A stretch of DNA of 64,000 nucleotides from Arthrobacter sp. OAP107 (GCF_040546765.1 NZ_JBEPOK010000001.1:3348001-3412000), one strand, 5' to 3'. Positions 17,501 to 25,196 are shown, counted from the first letter of the stretch. Notes: a model not told the origin generated them from the letters alone. A program made the numbers and translations.

Positions 17501-17559
17501 CGCTCGCCCTTTTCGAGGTCGCTGAAGCCGGCGGTAATGAGCCGGCGGGCCAAGCTCAC
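14548..17559 (-). CDS. glnE: Bifunctional glutamine synthetase adenylyltransferase/adenylyl-removing enzyme
   Basis: Predicted 1003-aa GlnE, which adenylylates and de-adenylylates GlnA1 according to nitrogen status. The two nucleotidyltransferase-like halves are visible: GKCGARELNYISDVDVIYV (about residue 223) and GRQGGQEIGYGSDADVLYV (about 730). In E. coli the N-terminal half removes AMP and the C-terminal half adds it. The length is typical. It starts 9 bp after the stop of glnA2 on the same strand, so a glnA2-glnE operon is likely, as in M. tuberculosis. Confidence 0.95.
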   Translation of the reverse strand: MSLARRLITAGFSDLEKGERFLAAPELEGIDQDILFAGLQMAANPDAALQSLVRLIEKHPDLRKLAAADTEVSEPLYRVLGASEALGEFLIRHPEHLDAFNVTASPEPLQADPAELRAQLLRSVRADPTAARPVAGISGPEAYEALRTAYRRGVVDLAVKDLCAADPLDFMPAVGAELADLAGAAIEAALAVSRAEAAGKFDAGEVADVALSVIGMGKCGARELNYISDVDVIYVVEAGGLDDTRATTIGTALASGISRAISSPAREPGLWEVDANLRPEGKSGPLVRTLASHQSYYARWAESWEFQALLKARTIAGDAELGARYEEAVSPLVWTSANRDGFVESVQAMRRRVTEHIPPAEEQRQIKLGRGGLRDVEFTVQLLQLVHGKSDESLRRRDTTSAIAALSTGGYIGRADAAAFDHAYRYLRLLEHRIQLFQLRRTHLMPVKEEPLRTLAKAVLGPFSTDRPHPDALLAAWQKTKRSVRELHDRIFYRPLLNTAAKLSSEDARLTPEAAQGRLAALGYRDPQGALRHIEALTAGVSRRAALQRQLLPILLGWLAEGVDPDAGLLAFRRISEALGTTHWYLGMLRDSAAAAERLCHMLSNSRLIADLLEVSPESVSWLGTDKELAPLSFEAQWQEIASKMSRHADPESAMRLIRLIRRREILRIAIADSAGLLRQDQVGAALAETDRAAILGALRVAENIVSATGPLKTSVLVVAMGRQGGQEIGYGSDADVLYVHRALPGASDDEAQQQAAKIVGHLSSLLTQPLKPAIMAERVLAVDADLRPEGKSGAMVRSLESYGEYYRRWSLIWEAQALLRARPIAGDDRLAADFVKLIDPIRYPEAVSDADVREIRRIKARVESERLPRGADPARHLKLGRGGLSDVEWLVQLLQLQHAGNHPELRTTSTLKALHAAATLGLLEDEDARLLADAWRLASRIRSANVIWTGRASDLLPSSRRDLEAVARWCGFEEGMATAFEEDYLRVSRRARAVFEKVFYGH

Positions 17560-17568
17560 CGCAGCCGC

Positions 17569-18909
17569 CTAAAGGATGGCCAGGTTGCGCTGCAGCTCAT
17601 AGGGGGTCACCTGCAGGCGGTAGTCCTGCCACTCCGCCCGCTTGTTGCGCAGGAAATGTTCGAAGACCTGTTCGCCCAGGATTTGCGGCATCAGTTCCGA
17701 GTCCTCCATGGCACGGATGGCGTCGTGCAGGCTGGCCGGGAGGGGGTCGTGGCCCATGGCGCGGCGCTCCGCGGAGCTCAGCGACCAGATGTCGTCCTCG
17801 GCCGCTGCGGGCAGCTCGTAGCCCTCCTCGATGCCCTTCAGACCGGCGCCCAGGAGCACGGCGTAGGCAAGGTACGGGTTGGCGGCCGAGTCGATGCCGC
17901 GGTATTCGATCCGGGCCGACTGTCCCTTGCCCGGCTTGTACAGCGGGACCCGGACCAGGGCGGAACGGTTGTTGTGGCCCCAGCTCAGGTAGCTGGGTGC
18001 CTCTCCCCCGCCCCAGAGGCGCTTGTAGGAGTTGACGAACTGGTTGGTGACCGCCGTGAGTTCGGGAGCGTGCTTGAGGATGCCGGCGATGAACTGGCGC
18101 GCCGTCTTGGAGAGCTGGAACTCCGCACCGGCCTCAAAGAACGCGTTGGTGTCACCTTCGAATAGCGAGAAGTGCGTGTGCATGCCCGAACCCGGATGGG
18201 CTGTGAAGGGCTTGGGCATGAAGGTGGCGTATGTGCCCTGCTGCAGCGCCACCTCCTTGATGACGGTGCGGAAGGTCATGATGTTGTCCGCCGTCTGCAG
18301 GGCGTCGGCGTAGCGCAGGTCGATTTCGTTCTGGCCCGGACCGGCCTCGTGGTGGCTGAACTCCACGGAGATGCCCACGGATTCCAGCATGGTCACGGCG
18401 GTGCGGCGGAAGTCCTGGGCCACGCCGCCGGGGACGTGGTCAAAGTAGCCGCCCTCGTCCACCGGAATGGGTGAACCGTCGGGGCCGGGCTCCTGCGACT
18501 TGAGCAGGTAGAACTCGATCTCGGGGTGCGTGTAGCAGGTGAACCCCATGTCGGCGGCCTTGGCCAGGGTGCGCTTGAGGACGTTGCGGGGATCAGCTGC
18601 CGAGGGCTCACCGTCGGGTGTCAGGATGTCGCAGAACATGCGGGACGTCTGCTCTGTCTCGCCGCGCCAGGGCAGGATCTGGAACGTGGACGGGTCCGGC
18701 TGGGCCAGCATGTCCGACTCGAAGACACGGGCCAGTCCTTCGATGGCCGAGCCGTCGAAGCCGAGGCCCTCGTCGAAGGCGCCTTCGACCTCCGCCGGCG
18801 CCAGCGCCACAGACTTGAGCGAGCCCACGACGTCGGTGAACCACAAACGCACAAAACGTACGTCGCGCTCTTCGATCGTGCGCAGGACAAACTCTTGCTG
18901 GCGGTCCAT
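17569..18909 (-). CDS. glnA2: GlnA2-type glutamine synthetase family enzyme
   Basis: Predicted 446-aa glutamine-synthetase-fold enzyme of the GlnA2 clade. Catalytic blocks are present (GFDGSAIEG, GPGQNEIDLRY, GSGMHTHFSLF, NRSALVRVP). The adenylylation Tyr found in GlnA1 is absent: the equivalent segment reads DDIWSL, so GlnE should not control this enzyme. In Streptomyces, GlnA2 acts as a gamma-glutamylpolyamine synthetase, so true glutamine synthesis is not certain here. The start is preceded by GGAGAAGAGG. It forms a likely operon with glnE and is divergent from panB. Confidence 0.9.
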   Translation of the reverse strand: MDRQQEFVLRTIEERDVRFVRLWFTDVVGSLKSVALAPAEVEGAFDEGLGFDGSAIEGLARVFESDMLAQPDPSTFQILPWRGETEQTSRMFCDILTPDGEPSAADPRNVLKRTLAKAADMGFTCYTHPEIEFYLLKSQEPGPDGSPIPVDEGGYFDHVPGGVAQDFRRTAVTMLESVGISVEFSHHEAGPGQNEIDLRYADALQTADNIMTFRTVIKEVALQQGTYATFMPKPFTAHPGSGMHTHFSLFEGDTNAFFEAGAEFQLSKTARQFIAGILKHAPELTAVTNQFVNSYKRLWGGGEAPSYLSWGHNNRSALVRVPLYKPGKGQSARIEYRGIDSAANPYLAYAVLLGAGLKGIEEGYELPAAAEDDIWSLSSAERRAMGHDPLPASLHDAIRAMEDSELMPQILGEQVFEHFLRNKRAEWQDYRLQVTPYELQRNLAIL

Positions 18910-19023
18910 GAAGGCCTCTTCTCCGGTCTACGTTCATGCCCCGGTCCGTCCACGACGGCACAGCGGCAGCTCACGCATCACTTTACTAAGCATTTGGGCG
19001 TGATGCTGGCGCCGCTGCGGCGC

Positions 19024-19039
19024 GTAACACAGCGTTAAC
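19024..19039 (+). promoter_or_regulatory. Weak GlnR-like half site between glnA2 and panB
   Basis: GTAAC-n6-TTAAC matches one a/b-site pair of the GlnR consensus imperfectly. It lies about 115 bp from both divergent starts. Confidence 0.25.
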
Positions 19040-19139
19040 ACTCAACCGGAGACCGGGCCGCCTGTCCGGGCAAACCCGCTATGACGCGAATCACCCGGCT
19101 TCGTGTGGCGGCCGGTGGCTAGCACGGCGGATCCCGGAC

Positions 19140-19145
19140 TACGCT
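19140..19145 (+). promoter_or_regulatory. -10-like hexamer of panB
   Basis: TACGCT lies exactly 6 nt before the panB ATG and there is no Shine-Dalgarno; a leaderless transcript is inferred. Confidence 0.4.
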
Positions 19146-19151
19146 CTTGCC

Positions 19152-20057
19152 ATGGCCTCAACCAGCAGTCCCGATCCAAGCACGTCCGCTGAAGTACCTG
19201 CACCCTACGGGAACGGCCCCTCGGCAGCTGCGGTGCCGCCGTCGGAATCGGCACGCAAGCCGGTCTCCCGGATCCGCACGCACCACCTGCAGCAGGCAAA
19301 GACCAGCGGCGAACATTTCGCCATGCTCACGGCGTATGACCAGTACACGGCGGAGATCTTCGACCAGGCCGGCACCGAAGTCCTGCTGGTGGGCGACTCC
19401 GCGTCCAACAATGTCTTTGGCAACGAAACCAGCATTCCCGTCACTGTCGACGAGCTGCTGCCGCTGTGCCGGGCGGTCGCACGCTCCGCGAAGCGCGCCC
19501 TCGTCGTGGCGGACCTCCCCTTCGGCAGCTACGAGGTTTCGCCGCAGCAGGCTGTGGCCACCGGCGTGCGGTTCCTCAAGGAGGGCCTGGCGCACGCAGT
19601 GAAGCTCGAGGGCGGCAAGTTCTACGCCGACACGGTCAGGGCGATGGTCCAGGCCGGCATTCCCGTCATGGGGCACATCGGCTTCACGCCCCAGAGCGAG
19701 CATTCCCTGGGCGGCTACCGCGTGCAGGGCCGGGGCGACGACGCCGCCCGGCTCGTCGAGGACGCCACTGCGCTGGCCGACGCCGGCGCGTTCTGCGTGC
19801 TCATGGAGATGGTTCCCGCGGAGACGGCAAAGGCCGTGGACGCTGCCGTTTCGGTGCCTACCATCGGCATCGGCGCAGGCAATGCCACCACGGGGCAGGT
19901 CCTGGTCTGGCAGGACATGGCCGGACTCCGCGGCGGCAGGATGGCCAAGTTCGTCAAGCAGTACGCGGACCTCCGGGCCGTCCTCAGCGACGCCGCCAAG
20001 GCCTACGGCGACGATGTCAGGTCTGGTCAGTTCCCCGGACCGGAGCACTCGTTCTAA
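19152..20057 (+). CDS. panB: 3-methyl-2-oxobutanoate hydroxymethyltransferase
   Basis: Predicted 301-aa PanB, which makes ketopantoate from 2-oxoisovalerate and 5,10-methylene-THF, the first step of pantothenate/CoA synthesis. Family segments: MLTAYDQYTAEIFDQAG, LLVGDSASN, the GHIGFTPQ loop, catalytic Glu in LMEMVPAE and GIGAGNATTGQVLV. An N-terminal extension of about 45 residues precedes the conserved core. No panC or panD is nearby. The position beside glnA2 parallels the M. tuberculosis order. Confidence 0.95.
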   Translation: MASTSSPDPSTSAEVPAPYGNGPSAAAVPPSESARKPVSRIRTHHLQQAKTSGEHFAMLTAYDQYTAEIFDQAGTEVLLVGDSASNNVFGNETSIPVTVDELLPLCRAVARSAKRALVVADLPFGSYEVSPQQAVATGVRFLKEGLAHAVKLEGGKFYADTVRAMVQAGIPVMGHIGFTPQSEHSLGGYRVQGRGDDAARLVEDATALADAGAFCVLMEMVPAETAKAVDAAVSVPTIGIGAGNATTGQVLVWQDMAGLRGGRMAKFVKQYADLRAVLSDAAKAYGDDVRSGQFPGPEHSF

Positions 20058-20078
20058 GGCAGGGCACCCGTTCCCGGG

Positions 20079-20243
20079 TCAGTCGTCGTCGCCCTTTTCC
20101 CAGGATTCATTGCGCGCCTTGACCTTCTCGAGGGCGTGTTCGGCCTCTTCGCGGGTCTTGTAGGGACCGATCAGCTGGGTCCAATCCGACATCGCGTCTT
20201 CCTCCACCATGTGGGTCTTGACGTTGTACCAGTACTCGGGCAT
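20079..20243 (-). CDS. Small SPOR-like protein
   Basis: A 54-aa acidic protein starting MPEYWYNVKTHMVEED with a YKTREEAEHALEKVKA segment, resembling the short SPOR-like proteins annotated in Arthrobacter. There is no signal peptide, so it is probably cytoplasmic. I chose the ATG at 20243 because GCGAGGA lies at proper distance; the longer frame to 20291 lacks a ribosome site. It converges on panB with a 21-bp gap. Function unknown. Confidence 0.7.
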   Translation of the reverse strand: MPEYWYNVKTHMVEEDAMSDWTQLIGPYKTREEAEHALEKVKARNESWEKGDDD

Positions 20244-20355
20244 CGGTGTTCCTCGCTTTCCGGTCAGCGGCACACTGCCGCCGTGATCCACGTAACGTAA
20301 CCCGCAACGGTGACCGCCGGGCGGATTAATTTACATGGCGTTCTGTGCTGCCTTA

Positions 20356-20361
20356 TATGAT
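20356..20361 (+). promoter_or_regulatory. -10 element of a leaderless promoter for map
   Basis: TATGAT ends 6 nt before the ATG at 20368. A TTTACA lies at 20330-20335, somewhat too far for an ideal -35. No Shine-Dalgarno is visible, which together supports the 20368 start over the longer frame from 20335. Confidence 0.55.
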
Positions 20362-20367
20362 CAATCT

Positions 20368-21246
20368 ATGCCTTCCTTAGCCTCGACCGCACCCACCGGC
20401 ACGCTTACTCCGGGAACCGTCAGCCCGCAGCGGCCCGTTCCCGCGTCGATCCCGCGGCCGGAGTATGTCGGCAAGCCGGGCCCGGCCAAATTCACCGGGT
20501 CAGAGGTTAAGTCACCGGAAACCATCGAGAAGATCCGGGTGGCCAGCAGGATCGCCGCGCAGGCCATCGTGGAGGTCGGCAAGCACATCCGGCCCGGCAT
20601 CACCACCGATGAGCTGGACCGAATCGGCCACGAGTTCCTGCTGGACCACGATGCCTACCCGTCCACGCTGGGGTACCGCGGCTTTCCCAAGTCCCTGTGC
20701 TCCTCGCTGAATGAGGTCATCTGCCACGGCATTCCGGACAGCACGGTGGTGCAGGACGGCGACATCCTCAACATCGACATCACCGCCTTCATTGGCGGGG
20801 TCCACGGCGACACCAATTACACCTTCCTGGTGGGCGAGGTGGACGAGGAGTCGCGGCTGCTGGTGGAGCGGACCCGGGAGTCCCTCAACCGCGCCATCAA
20901 GGCCGTCGCCCCCGGACGCCAGATCAACGTGATCGGCCGCGCCATCGAGTCCTATGCCAGGCGCTTCGGCTACGGCGTGGTCCGCGACTTCACCGGACAC
21001 GGTGTGGGCGAAGCCTTCCACACCGGGCTGATCATCCCGCACTACGACGCCGCGCCCGCCTACAACACCGTGATCGAGCCCGGCATGGTGTTCACCATCG
21101 AGCCCATGCTCACCCTCGGCACCATCGAATGGGACATGTGGGCCGACGACTGGACAGTGGTCACCAGGGACCACAAGCGCACCGCGCAGTTCGAACACAC
21201 TCTCCTCGTCACCGAATCCGGCGCCGAGATCCTGACCCTTCCCTGA
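20368..21246 (+). CDS. map: Type I methionine aminopeptidase
   Basis: Predicted 292-aa methionine aminopeptidase that removes the initiator Met from nascent proteins. Metal-binding residues are in NIDITAFIGGVHGDTNYTF (two Asp), GHGVGEAFHTG (His), the EPMLTLG Glu and a final QFEHTLLVT Glu. The N-terminal extension of about 50 residues with PxRP-like sequence fits the MetAP1c actinobacterial type. The start is set by a leaderless -10 layout. It is followed by ppgK on the same strand. Confidence 0.93.
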   Translation: MPSLASTAPTGTLTPGTVSPQRPVPASIPRPEYVGKPGPAKFTGSEVKSPETIEKIRVASRIAAQAIVEVGKHIRPGITTDELDRIGHEFLLDHDAYPSTLGYRGFPKSLCSSLNEVICHGIPDSTVVQDGDILNIDITAFIGGVHGDTNYTFLVGEVDEESRLLVERTRESLNRAIKAVAPGRQINVIGRAIESYARRFGYGVVRDFTGHGVGEAFHTGLIIPHYDAAPAYNTVIEPGMVFTIEPMLTLGTIEWDMWADDWTVVTRDHKRTAQFEHTLLVTESGAEILTLP

Positions 21247-21326
21247 CGCCAGGCAACCGCCCGCGTCAGTCCGGCAAGTCACCCTTGCCCAGCCCGAGCC
21301 CCTACCCTGCCACGAACGGAATCCCA

Positions 21327-22130
21327 TTGGCCAAGAAGGACGAAAAGACCCGCAAGCACGCCCCGTTGATCGGCATCGACATCGGCGGAACCGGAATCAA
21401 GGGCGGCATCGTCGACCTGAAGAAGGGCAAACTGATTGGCGACCGTTTCCGCCTGGCTACCCCGCAGCCGGCCACGCCGGAAGCGGTGGTCGAGGTGGTG
21501 GCCAAGGTCGTCGAGGAACTCTCGGCACGTCCCGATGCGCCCGAGGTTGACAGCCCCATCGGCGTGACGTTCCCCGGCATCATCCAGCACGGTGTGGTCC
21601 ACTCCGCCGCCAACGTGGACAAGAGCTGGCTCAACACCGACATTGACGCACTGCTCACGGCGCGCCTGGGCCGCCCGGTGGAGGTCATCAACGACGCCGA
21701 CGCGGCCGGCCTGGCCGAAGCCCGCTACGGCGCCGGCGCCGGCATAGACGGAACAGTCCTGGTCATCACCCTCGGCACCGGCATCGGCTCCGCGTTCATC
21801 TTCAACGGCCGGCTCGTTCCCAACGCCGAACTCGGCCACCTGGAGATCGACGGGTTCGACGCCGAAAGCAAGGCGTCCGCCGTGGCCCGCGAACGTGACG
21901 GCCTCAGCTGGGAGGAATACAGCGTCCTGCTGCAGCGGTACTTCTCCCACGTCGAGTTCCTGTTCTCCCCCGAACTCTTCATCGTGGGCGGCGGTATCTC
22001 CAAGCGCGCGGATGAGTACCTGCCGCACATGAAGCTGCGCACCCCGATCGTTCCCGCCGAGCTGAAGAACGAGGCCGGCATCGTCGGCGCTGCCCTCGAG
22101 ATCGCCGTCAAGCACGAACTGGCCAAGTAA
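21327..22130 (+). CDS. ppgK: Polyphosphate glucokinase (ROK fold)
   Basis: Predicted 267-aa polyphosphate-dependent glucokinase that phosphorylates glucose with polyphosphate or ATP. It has the phosphate-binding IGIDIGGTGIKGG, VINDADAAG, the LGTGIGSAF loop and ELGHLEIDG. The polyP-type signature segment EEYSVLLQRYFSHVEFLFSPEL supports PpgK rather than an ordinary ROK glucokinase. I chose the TTG at 21327 (MAKKDEKTRK) with a weak GGAA upstream; the frame is open further upstream but that part overlaps map. Confidence 0.9.
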   Translation: MAKKDEKTRKHAPLIGIDIGGTGIKGGIVDLKKGKLIGDRFRLATPQPATPEAVVEVVAKVVEELSARPDAPEVDSPIGVTFPGIIQHGVVHSAANVDKSWLNTDIDALLTARLGRPVEVINDADAAGLAEARYGAGAGIDGTVLVITLGTGIGSAFIFNGRLVPNAELGHLEIDGFDAESKASAVARERDGLSWEEYSVLLQRYFSHVEFLFSPELFIVGGGISKRADEYLPHMKLRTPIVPAELKNEAGIVGAALEIAVKHELAK

Positions 22131-22162
22131 ACCGGCGCGGGCCGCGGCAGCGCGGCCCGCGG

Positions 22163-22207
22163 AAACGCTGAAGGCGGCAGACACGAGGTCTGCCGCCTTT
22201 AGCGTTT
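22163..22207. terminator. Bidirectional terminator between ppgK and nrdR
   Basis: Long inverted repeat (AAACGCTGAAGGCGGCAGAC with GTCTGCCGCCTTTAGCGTTT), 5-nt loop, with flanking A and T runs so that it can work on both strands. Confidence 0.85.
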
Positions 22208-22267
22208 GTGTTTGCACTGGAGCCGGTGGCGGCTGCGGCTTCCCCTCCGCTGCCGCCACCGGAGACT

Positions 22268-22864
22268 TTAGAGCGTGCTCTTCGCGGCGCTCTTTTCTGC
22301 GTTCTTTCCCGCGGGGTTCTTTTCCGCGGGGTTCTTTTCCGCGGGGTTCTTGTCCTGCGGGCTCCTGGCCTCGGAGCCCTTGGCTTCGGGACTCCTGTCA
22401 TCCGAACTCTTGACCTCAGCGGACTCGTGCCGGAGCAGCTCGATGGCGGATTCGAAATCCTCGAGTGATTCAAAGGCCTGGTAGACGCTGGCGAAACGGA
22501 GGTACGCCACCTTGTCCAGCTTCTGCAGCGGGCCGAGGATGATCAGGCCAACCTCGTGGGCATCAATCTCCGCAGCGCCGGAGGCCCGGATATTCTCCTC
22601 GACTTCCTGCGCCAGCATGGCGAGGTCGTCCTCGCTGACGGGCCGGCCCTGGCAGGCCTTCCGGACGCCGTTGATGACCTTGCTGCGGCTGAAGGGCTCG
22701 CCCACGCCGGACCGCTTGATCACGGACAGGCTGGTGGTTTCCACAGTGGTGAAGCGGCGCCCGCACTCGGGGCACTGCCGGCGGCGGCGGATGGCAGAGC
22801 CGTCGTCGGCCATCCGGCTGTCCACCACGCGGGAGTCAGGGTTGCGGCAAAACGGACAATACAC
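22268..22864 (-). CDS. nrdR: Transcriptional repressor NrdR with an extended C-terminal tail
   Basis: Predicted 198-aa NrdR, the zinc-ribbon/ATP-cone repressor of ribonucleotide reductase genes. The four zinc Cys are in CPFC and CPEC, followed by RRFTTVE and the ATP-cone (VIKRSG to about residue 140). NrdR is normally about 150-160 aa; here about 45 extra residues of Lys/Asn/Pro/Glu/Ser repeats are added, partly encoded by a 15-bp minisatellite. The GTG start follows AGGGCAGGG. Two palindromic boxes upstream suggest autoregulation. It lies downstream of hisD on the same strand. Confidence 0.93.
   Translation of the reverse strand: MYCPFCRNPDSRVVDSRMADDGSAIRRRRQCPECGRRFTTVETTSLSVIKRSGVGEPFSRSKVINGVRKACQGRPVSEDDLAMLAQEVEENIRASGAAEIDAHEVGLIILGPLQKLDKVAYLRFASVYQAFESLEDFESAIELLRHESAEVKSSDDRSPEAKGSEARSPQDKNPAEKNPAEKNPAGKNAEKSAAKSTL
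22306..22365. repeat. 15-bp minisatellite in the nrdR tail
   Basis: Four 15-bp units (core ccgcggggttct), two of them identical, encoding KNPAE-type repeats on the minus strand. The last unit is diverged. Confidence 0.85.
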
Positions 22865-22981
22865 GTTTTTCCCTGCCCTTCAGTCGTGGCCCTTGATCGA
22901 AGCCTGATATCGACGCCCCACACCGAAGCTTCGTTGCCACCAGTTTACGGCCAGATCTGGCTGAATACCAAGCCTGTAATT

Positions 22982-23013
22982 ACTACATGTAGTGGCGGAC
23001 GACTACATGTAGT
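22982..23013 (-). promoter_or_regulatory. Tandem NrdR-type boxes upstream of nrdR
   Basis: Two identical 12-bp palindromes ACTACATGTAGT, 20 bp apart centre to centre (about two helical turns). Each fits the NrdR-box core CwAnATnTwG. They lie just after the hisD stop and about 120-150 bp upstream of the nrdR start. Confidence 0.65.
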
Positions 23014-23015
23014 GG

Positions 23016-24410
23016 TCAGCGGGACGCCTGGAACCTGACCGTCACCGCATCACCGTGCGCCGGGAGGTCCTCCGCGCCGGAGAGGCTGACGATATGGCCG
23101 CTGACCTGCCCCAGCGCCGCCTCCGAGTAGTTGATGACCTGGATGGCGCGCAGGAACGTGGTCACGTTCAGCCCGGACGAGAAGGCCGCCGTACCGCTCG
23201 TGGGAAGCACGTGGTTGGAGCCGGCGCAGTAGTCGCCGAGGCTTACCGGGCTGTAGTCACCGACGAAAATGGCGCCGGCGTTCCGGATCCGCGCTGCCAC
23301 CGCAGGGGCGTCCGCGGTCATGATCTCCAGGTGTTCGGCCGCGTAGGCATCGCACGCCGCGATCCCCTGGTCGAGCCCATCAACGAGCACCACGCCGGAC
23401 TGCGGACCGGACAGGGCCTCGCGGACACGCTGGCCGTGCTTGGTCGAGGCAGCCTGCAGTTCCAGTTCCTCCCGGACCTCCTCGGCGAGCTGGAGGGAAT
23501 CCGTGATCAGGACGGAGGCGGCCTTCGGATCGTGCTCGGCCTGGCTGATCAGGTCGGCGGCAACGAAGGCAGGTCGGGCGGTGGAGTCCGCGAGGATGGC
23601 AATTTCCGTGGTGCCGGCCTCGGAGTCGATCCCCACTACGCCCTTGACCAGGCGCTTGGCCGTGGCGACGAAGATGTTGCCGGGGCCGGTCACGACGTCG
23701 ACCGGCTCCAGCGCGGGGGTCCCCGCTTCGCCGGGCACCCCGTAGGCGAAGGCGGCGATGGCCTGGGCTCCGCCGATGGCGTAGACCTCGTCGATGCCCA
23801 GCAGTGACGCAGCGGCAAGGATGGTGGGGTGCGGGAGGCCGCCAAAGTCCTTCTGCGGCGGCGAGGCGAGGGCGATCGACTCCACCCCTGCGGCCAGCGC
23901 CGGCACCACGTTCATGATCACCGAGGAGGGGTAGACAGCCAGGCCGCCGGGAACGTACAGGCCCACGCGTGCCACGGCCACCCACTTCTGGCTGACGACG
24001 GCGCCCTCGCCCAGGGAGACGTCGACGTCGGCAGGGCGCTGCCCGTCCGCAAACCGGCGGGCGCGGCTGATTGACTCTTCAAGCGCCGAGCGCACGGCAG
24101 GATCCAGTCCGTCCAGCGCTGACTGCAGCGCCTCAGCCGGAACCCGCGGATGAGCCTGTTCCACGCCGTCGAACGCCCTGGCGAACTCCGTAAGGGCGGC
24201 GAAGCCGCGCTGGCGGACTGCCGTGATGATGTCGGTGACCTTCTGCTCGGCGTCTGCCACCGTCTGCTGCCGCGCCCGCGGCACCGCCTCGCGGAGTTCG
24301 GCCAGGCTGAGGCTGCGGCCGCGCAGGTCAACCGTGCGGAAGTCGACGGCGGCGGTGCTCGGGCGTGCCTGGCTGTTTGCGTTTGTGGGGCTGTCCGGAG
24401 AAGTGGTCAC
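23016..24410 (-). CDS. hisD: Histidinol dehydrogenase
   Basis: Predicted 464-aa HisD, which performs the last two NAD-dependent oxidations of histidine synthesis. The signature around the metal site, GSNHVLPTSGTAAFSSGL, is intact, as are VVTGPGNIFVATAKR and the EAGTTEIAILAD block. Length is slightly above the usual 430-440 because of an N-terminal extension with a Ser/Thr/Asn-rich start. No other his gene is nearby. nrdR follows, and a frameshifted membrane protein gene lies 9 bp upstream. Confidence 0.95.
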   Translation of the reverse strand: MTTSPDSPTNANSQARPSTAAVDFRTVDLRGRSLSLAELREAVPRARQQTVADAEQKVTDIITAVRQRGFAALTEFARAFDGVEQAHPRVPAEALQSALDGLDPAVRSALEESISRARRFADGQRPADVDVSLGEGAVVSQKWVAVARVGLYVPGGLAVYPSSVIMNVVPALAAGVESIALASPPQKDFGGLPHPTILAAASLLGIDEVYAIGGAQAIAAFAYGVPGEAGTPALEPVDVVTGPGNIFVATAKRLVKGVVGIDSEAGTTEIAILADSTARPAFVAADLISQAEHDPKAASVLITDSLQLAEEVREELELQAASTKHGQRVREALSGPQSGVVLVDGLDQGIAACDAYAAEHLEIMTADAPAVAARIRNAGAIFVGDYSPVSLGDYCAGSNHVLPTSGTAAFSSGLNVTTFLRAIQVINYSEAALGQVSGHIVSLSGAEDLPAHGDAVTVRFQASR

Positions 24411-24419
24411 CCGTACATT

Positions 24420-24998
24420 TTACGCGCCGCCGTCCTGTTCCTGGTCCACGGAGGCGCGCAGGAGACCGATGATGCGCAGCACGAAGAAGCCTGCGGCGAC
24501 GGCGGCGGGCCACAGAACAAGGACAGTGAGGGACCGCAGCGAGAAGGCGACGCTTGCGTTGGCCGATGTGTCCTGCGGCCCTGCCAGCAGGCGGCCCGCC
24601 AGCATGCCGGTTTGCCATGCCAGCACGGCCGCCGCCGCGCTTGCCGCGACGGACAGCAGCAGCAGCCGCCGCGTCCCGCCGCCGCGGCGGCCGGACAACA
24701 GCACAGCCACCAGGCAGCCCGCAAACACAAACAGTCCCGCCAGCACCAGATCCCGGGGCAGCCAGCCCTCGGTGTTCGTTCCGGAGGACAGTGCCGGGTT
24801 TCCGGAAATGAGGTTTTGCCCGCCGGGGGCCAGGAGCCACCAGAGGAACCCTGCCGGGATGCCGGCACCGATAATCCCGGCCGCCCACGCCCAGCCCTTG
24901 CCGGGCCGGGCACTGCCGGGCCGGGCACTGCCGGGCCGGGCACTGCCGGGCCGGGGCACTGCCTGACCTGCCCTTGCCGGCCCGCCGCCGGGCGCCAT
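24420..24998 (-). CDS. Four-helix membrane protein, probably 5'-frameshifted
   Basis: The intact frame from ATG 24998 gives 192 aa: a tandem GSARP repeat, then about four hydrophobic segments (AWAAGIIGAGIPAGFLWW, LVLAGLFVFAGCLVAVLL, LLSVAASAAAAVLA, LTVLVLWPAAVAAGFF). A better N-terminus lies in another frame at ATG 25047 (MTQPAPVPSV), which has a leaderless -10. Dropping one base from the run of four C in the first repeat unit would join the two frames into one 208-aa protein. I do not recognise the family with certainty; hisD follows closely. Confidence 0.6.
   Translation of the reverse strand: MAPGGGPARAGQAVPRPGSARPGSARPGSARPGKGWAWAAGIIGAGIPAGFLWWLLAPGGQNLISGNPALSSGTNTEGWLPRDLVLAGLFVFAGCLVAVLLSGRRGGGTRRLLLLSVAASAAAAVLAWQTGMLAGRLLAGPQDTSANASVAFSLRSLTVLVLWPAAVAAGFFVLRIIGLLRASVDQEQDGGA
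24899..24960. repeat. 15-bp minisatellite with a frameshifting odd unit
   Basis: Three 15-bp units of cactgccgggccggg plus a fourth, 16-bp unit whose G run (24953-24956) is one base longer than in the others. They encode GSARP repeats on the minus strand. Confidence 0.9.
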
Positions 24999-25053
24999 GG
25001 GCCTCCTCGGAGGAGCGGACGGAAGGGACGGGTGCAGGCTGGGTCATGAAGAA

Positions 25054-25059
25054 ACGTTA
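25054..25059 (-). promoter_or_regulatory. -10-like hexamer for the upstream start at 25047
   Basis: On the minus strand TAACGT is followed by 6 nt and the ATG at 25047. No Shine-Dalgarno is visible there. It supports 25047 as the original start of the membrane protein gene. Confidence 0.4.
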
Positions 25060-25196
25060 ACAAATGTGGCCGTCTAATGTTGCCGGCATCCGCACCATCT
25101 GCCTGCCCGCCCAGGGAATGTCCCATCCGCCCGGAAGCCCAATAGTCTTGTACTGGGGACTCAGTCGGCACGGATGCAGTAGGGAGATCGGTTCCA

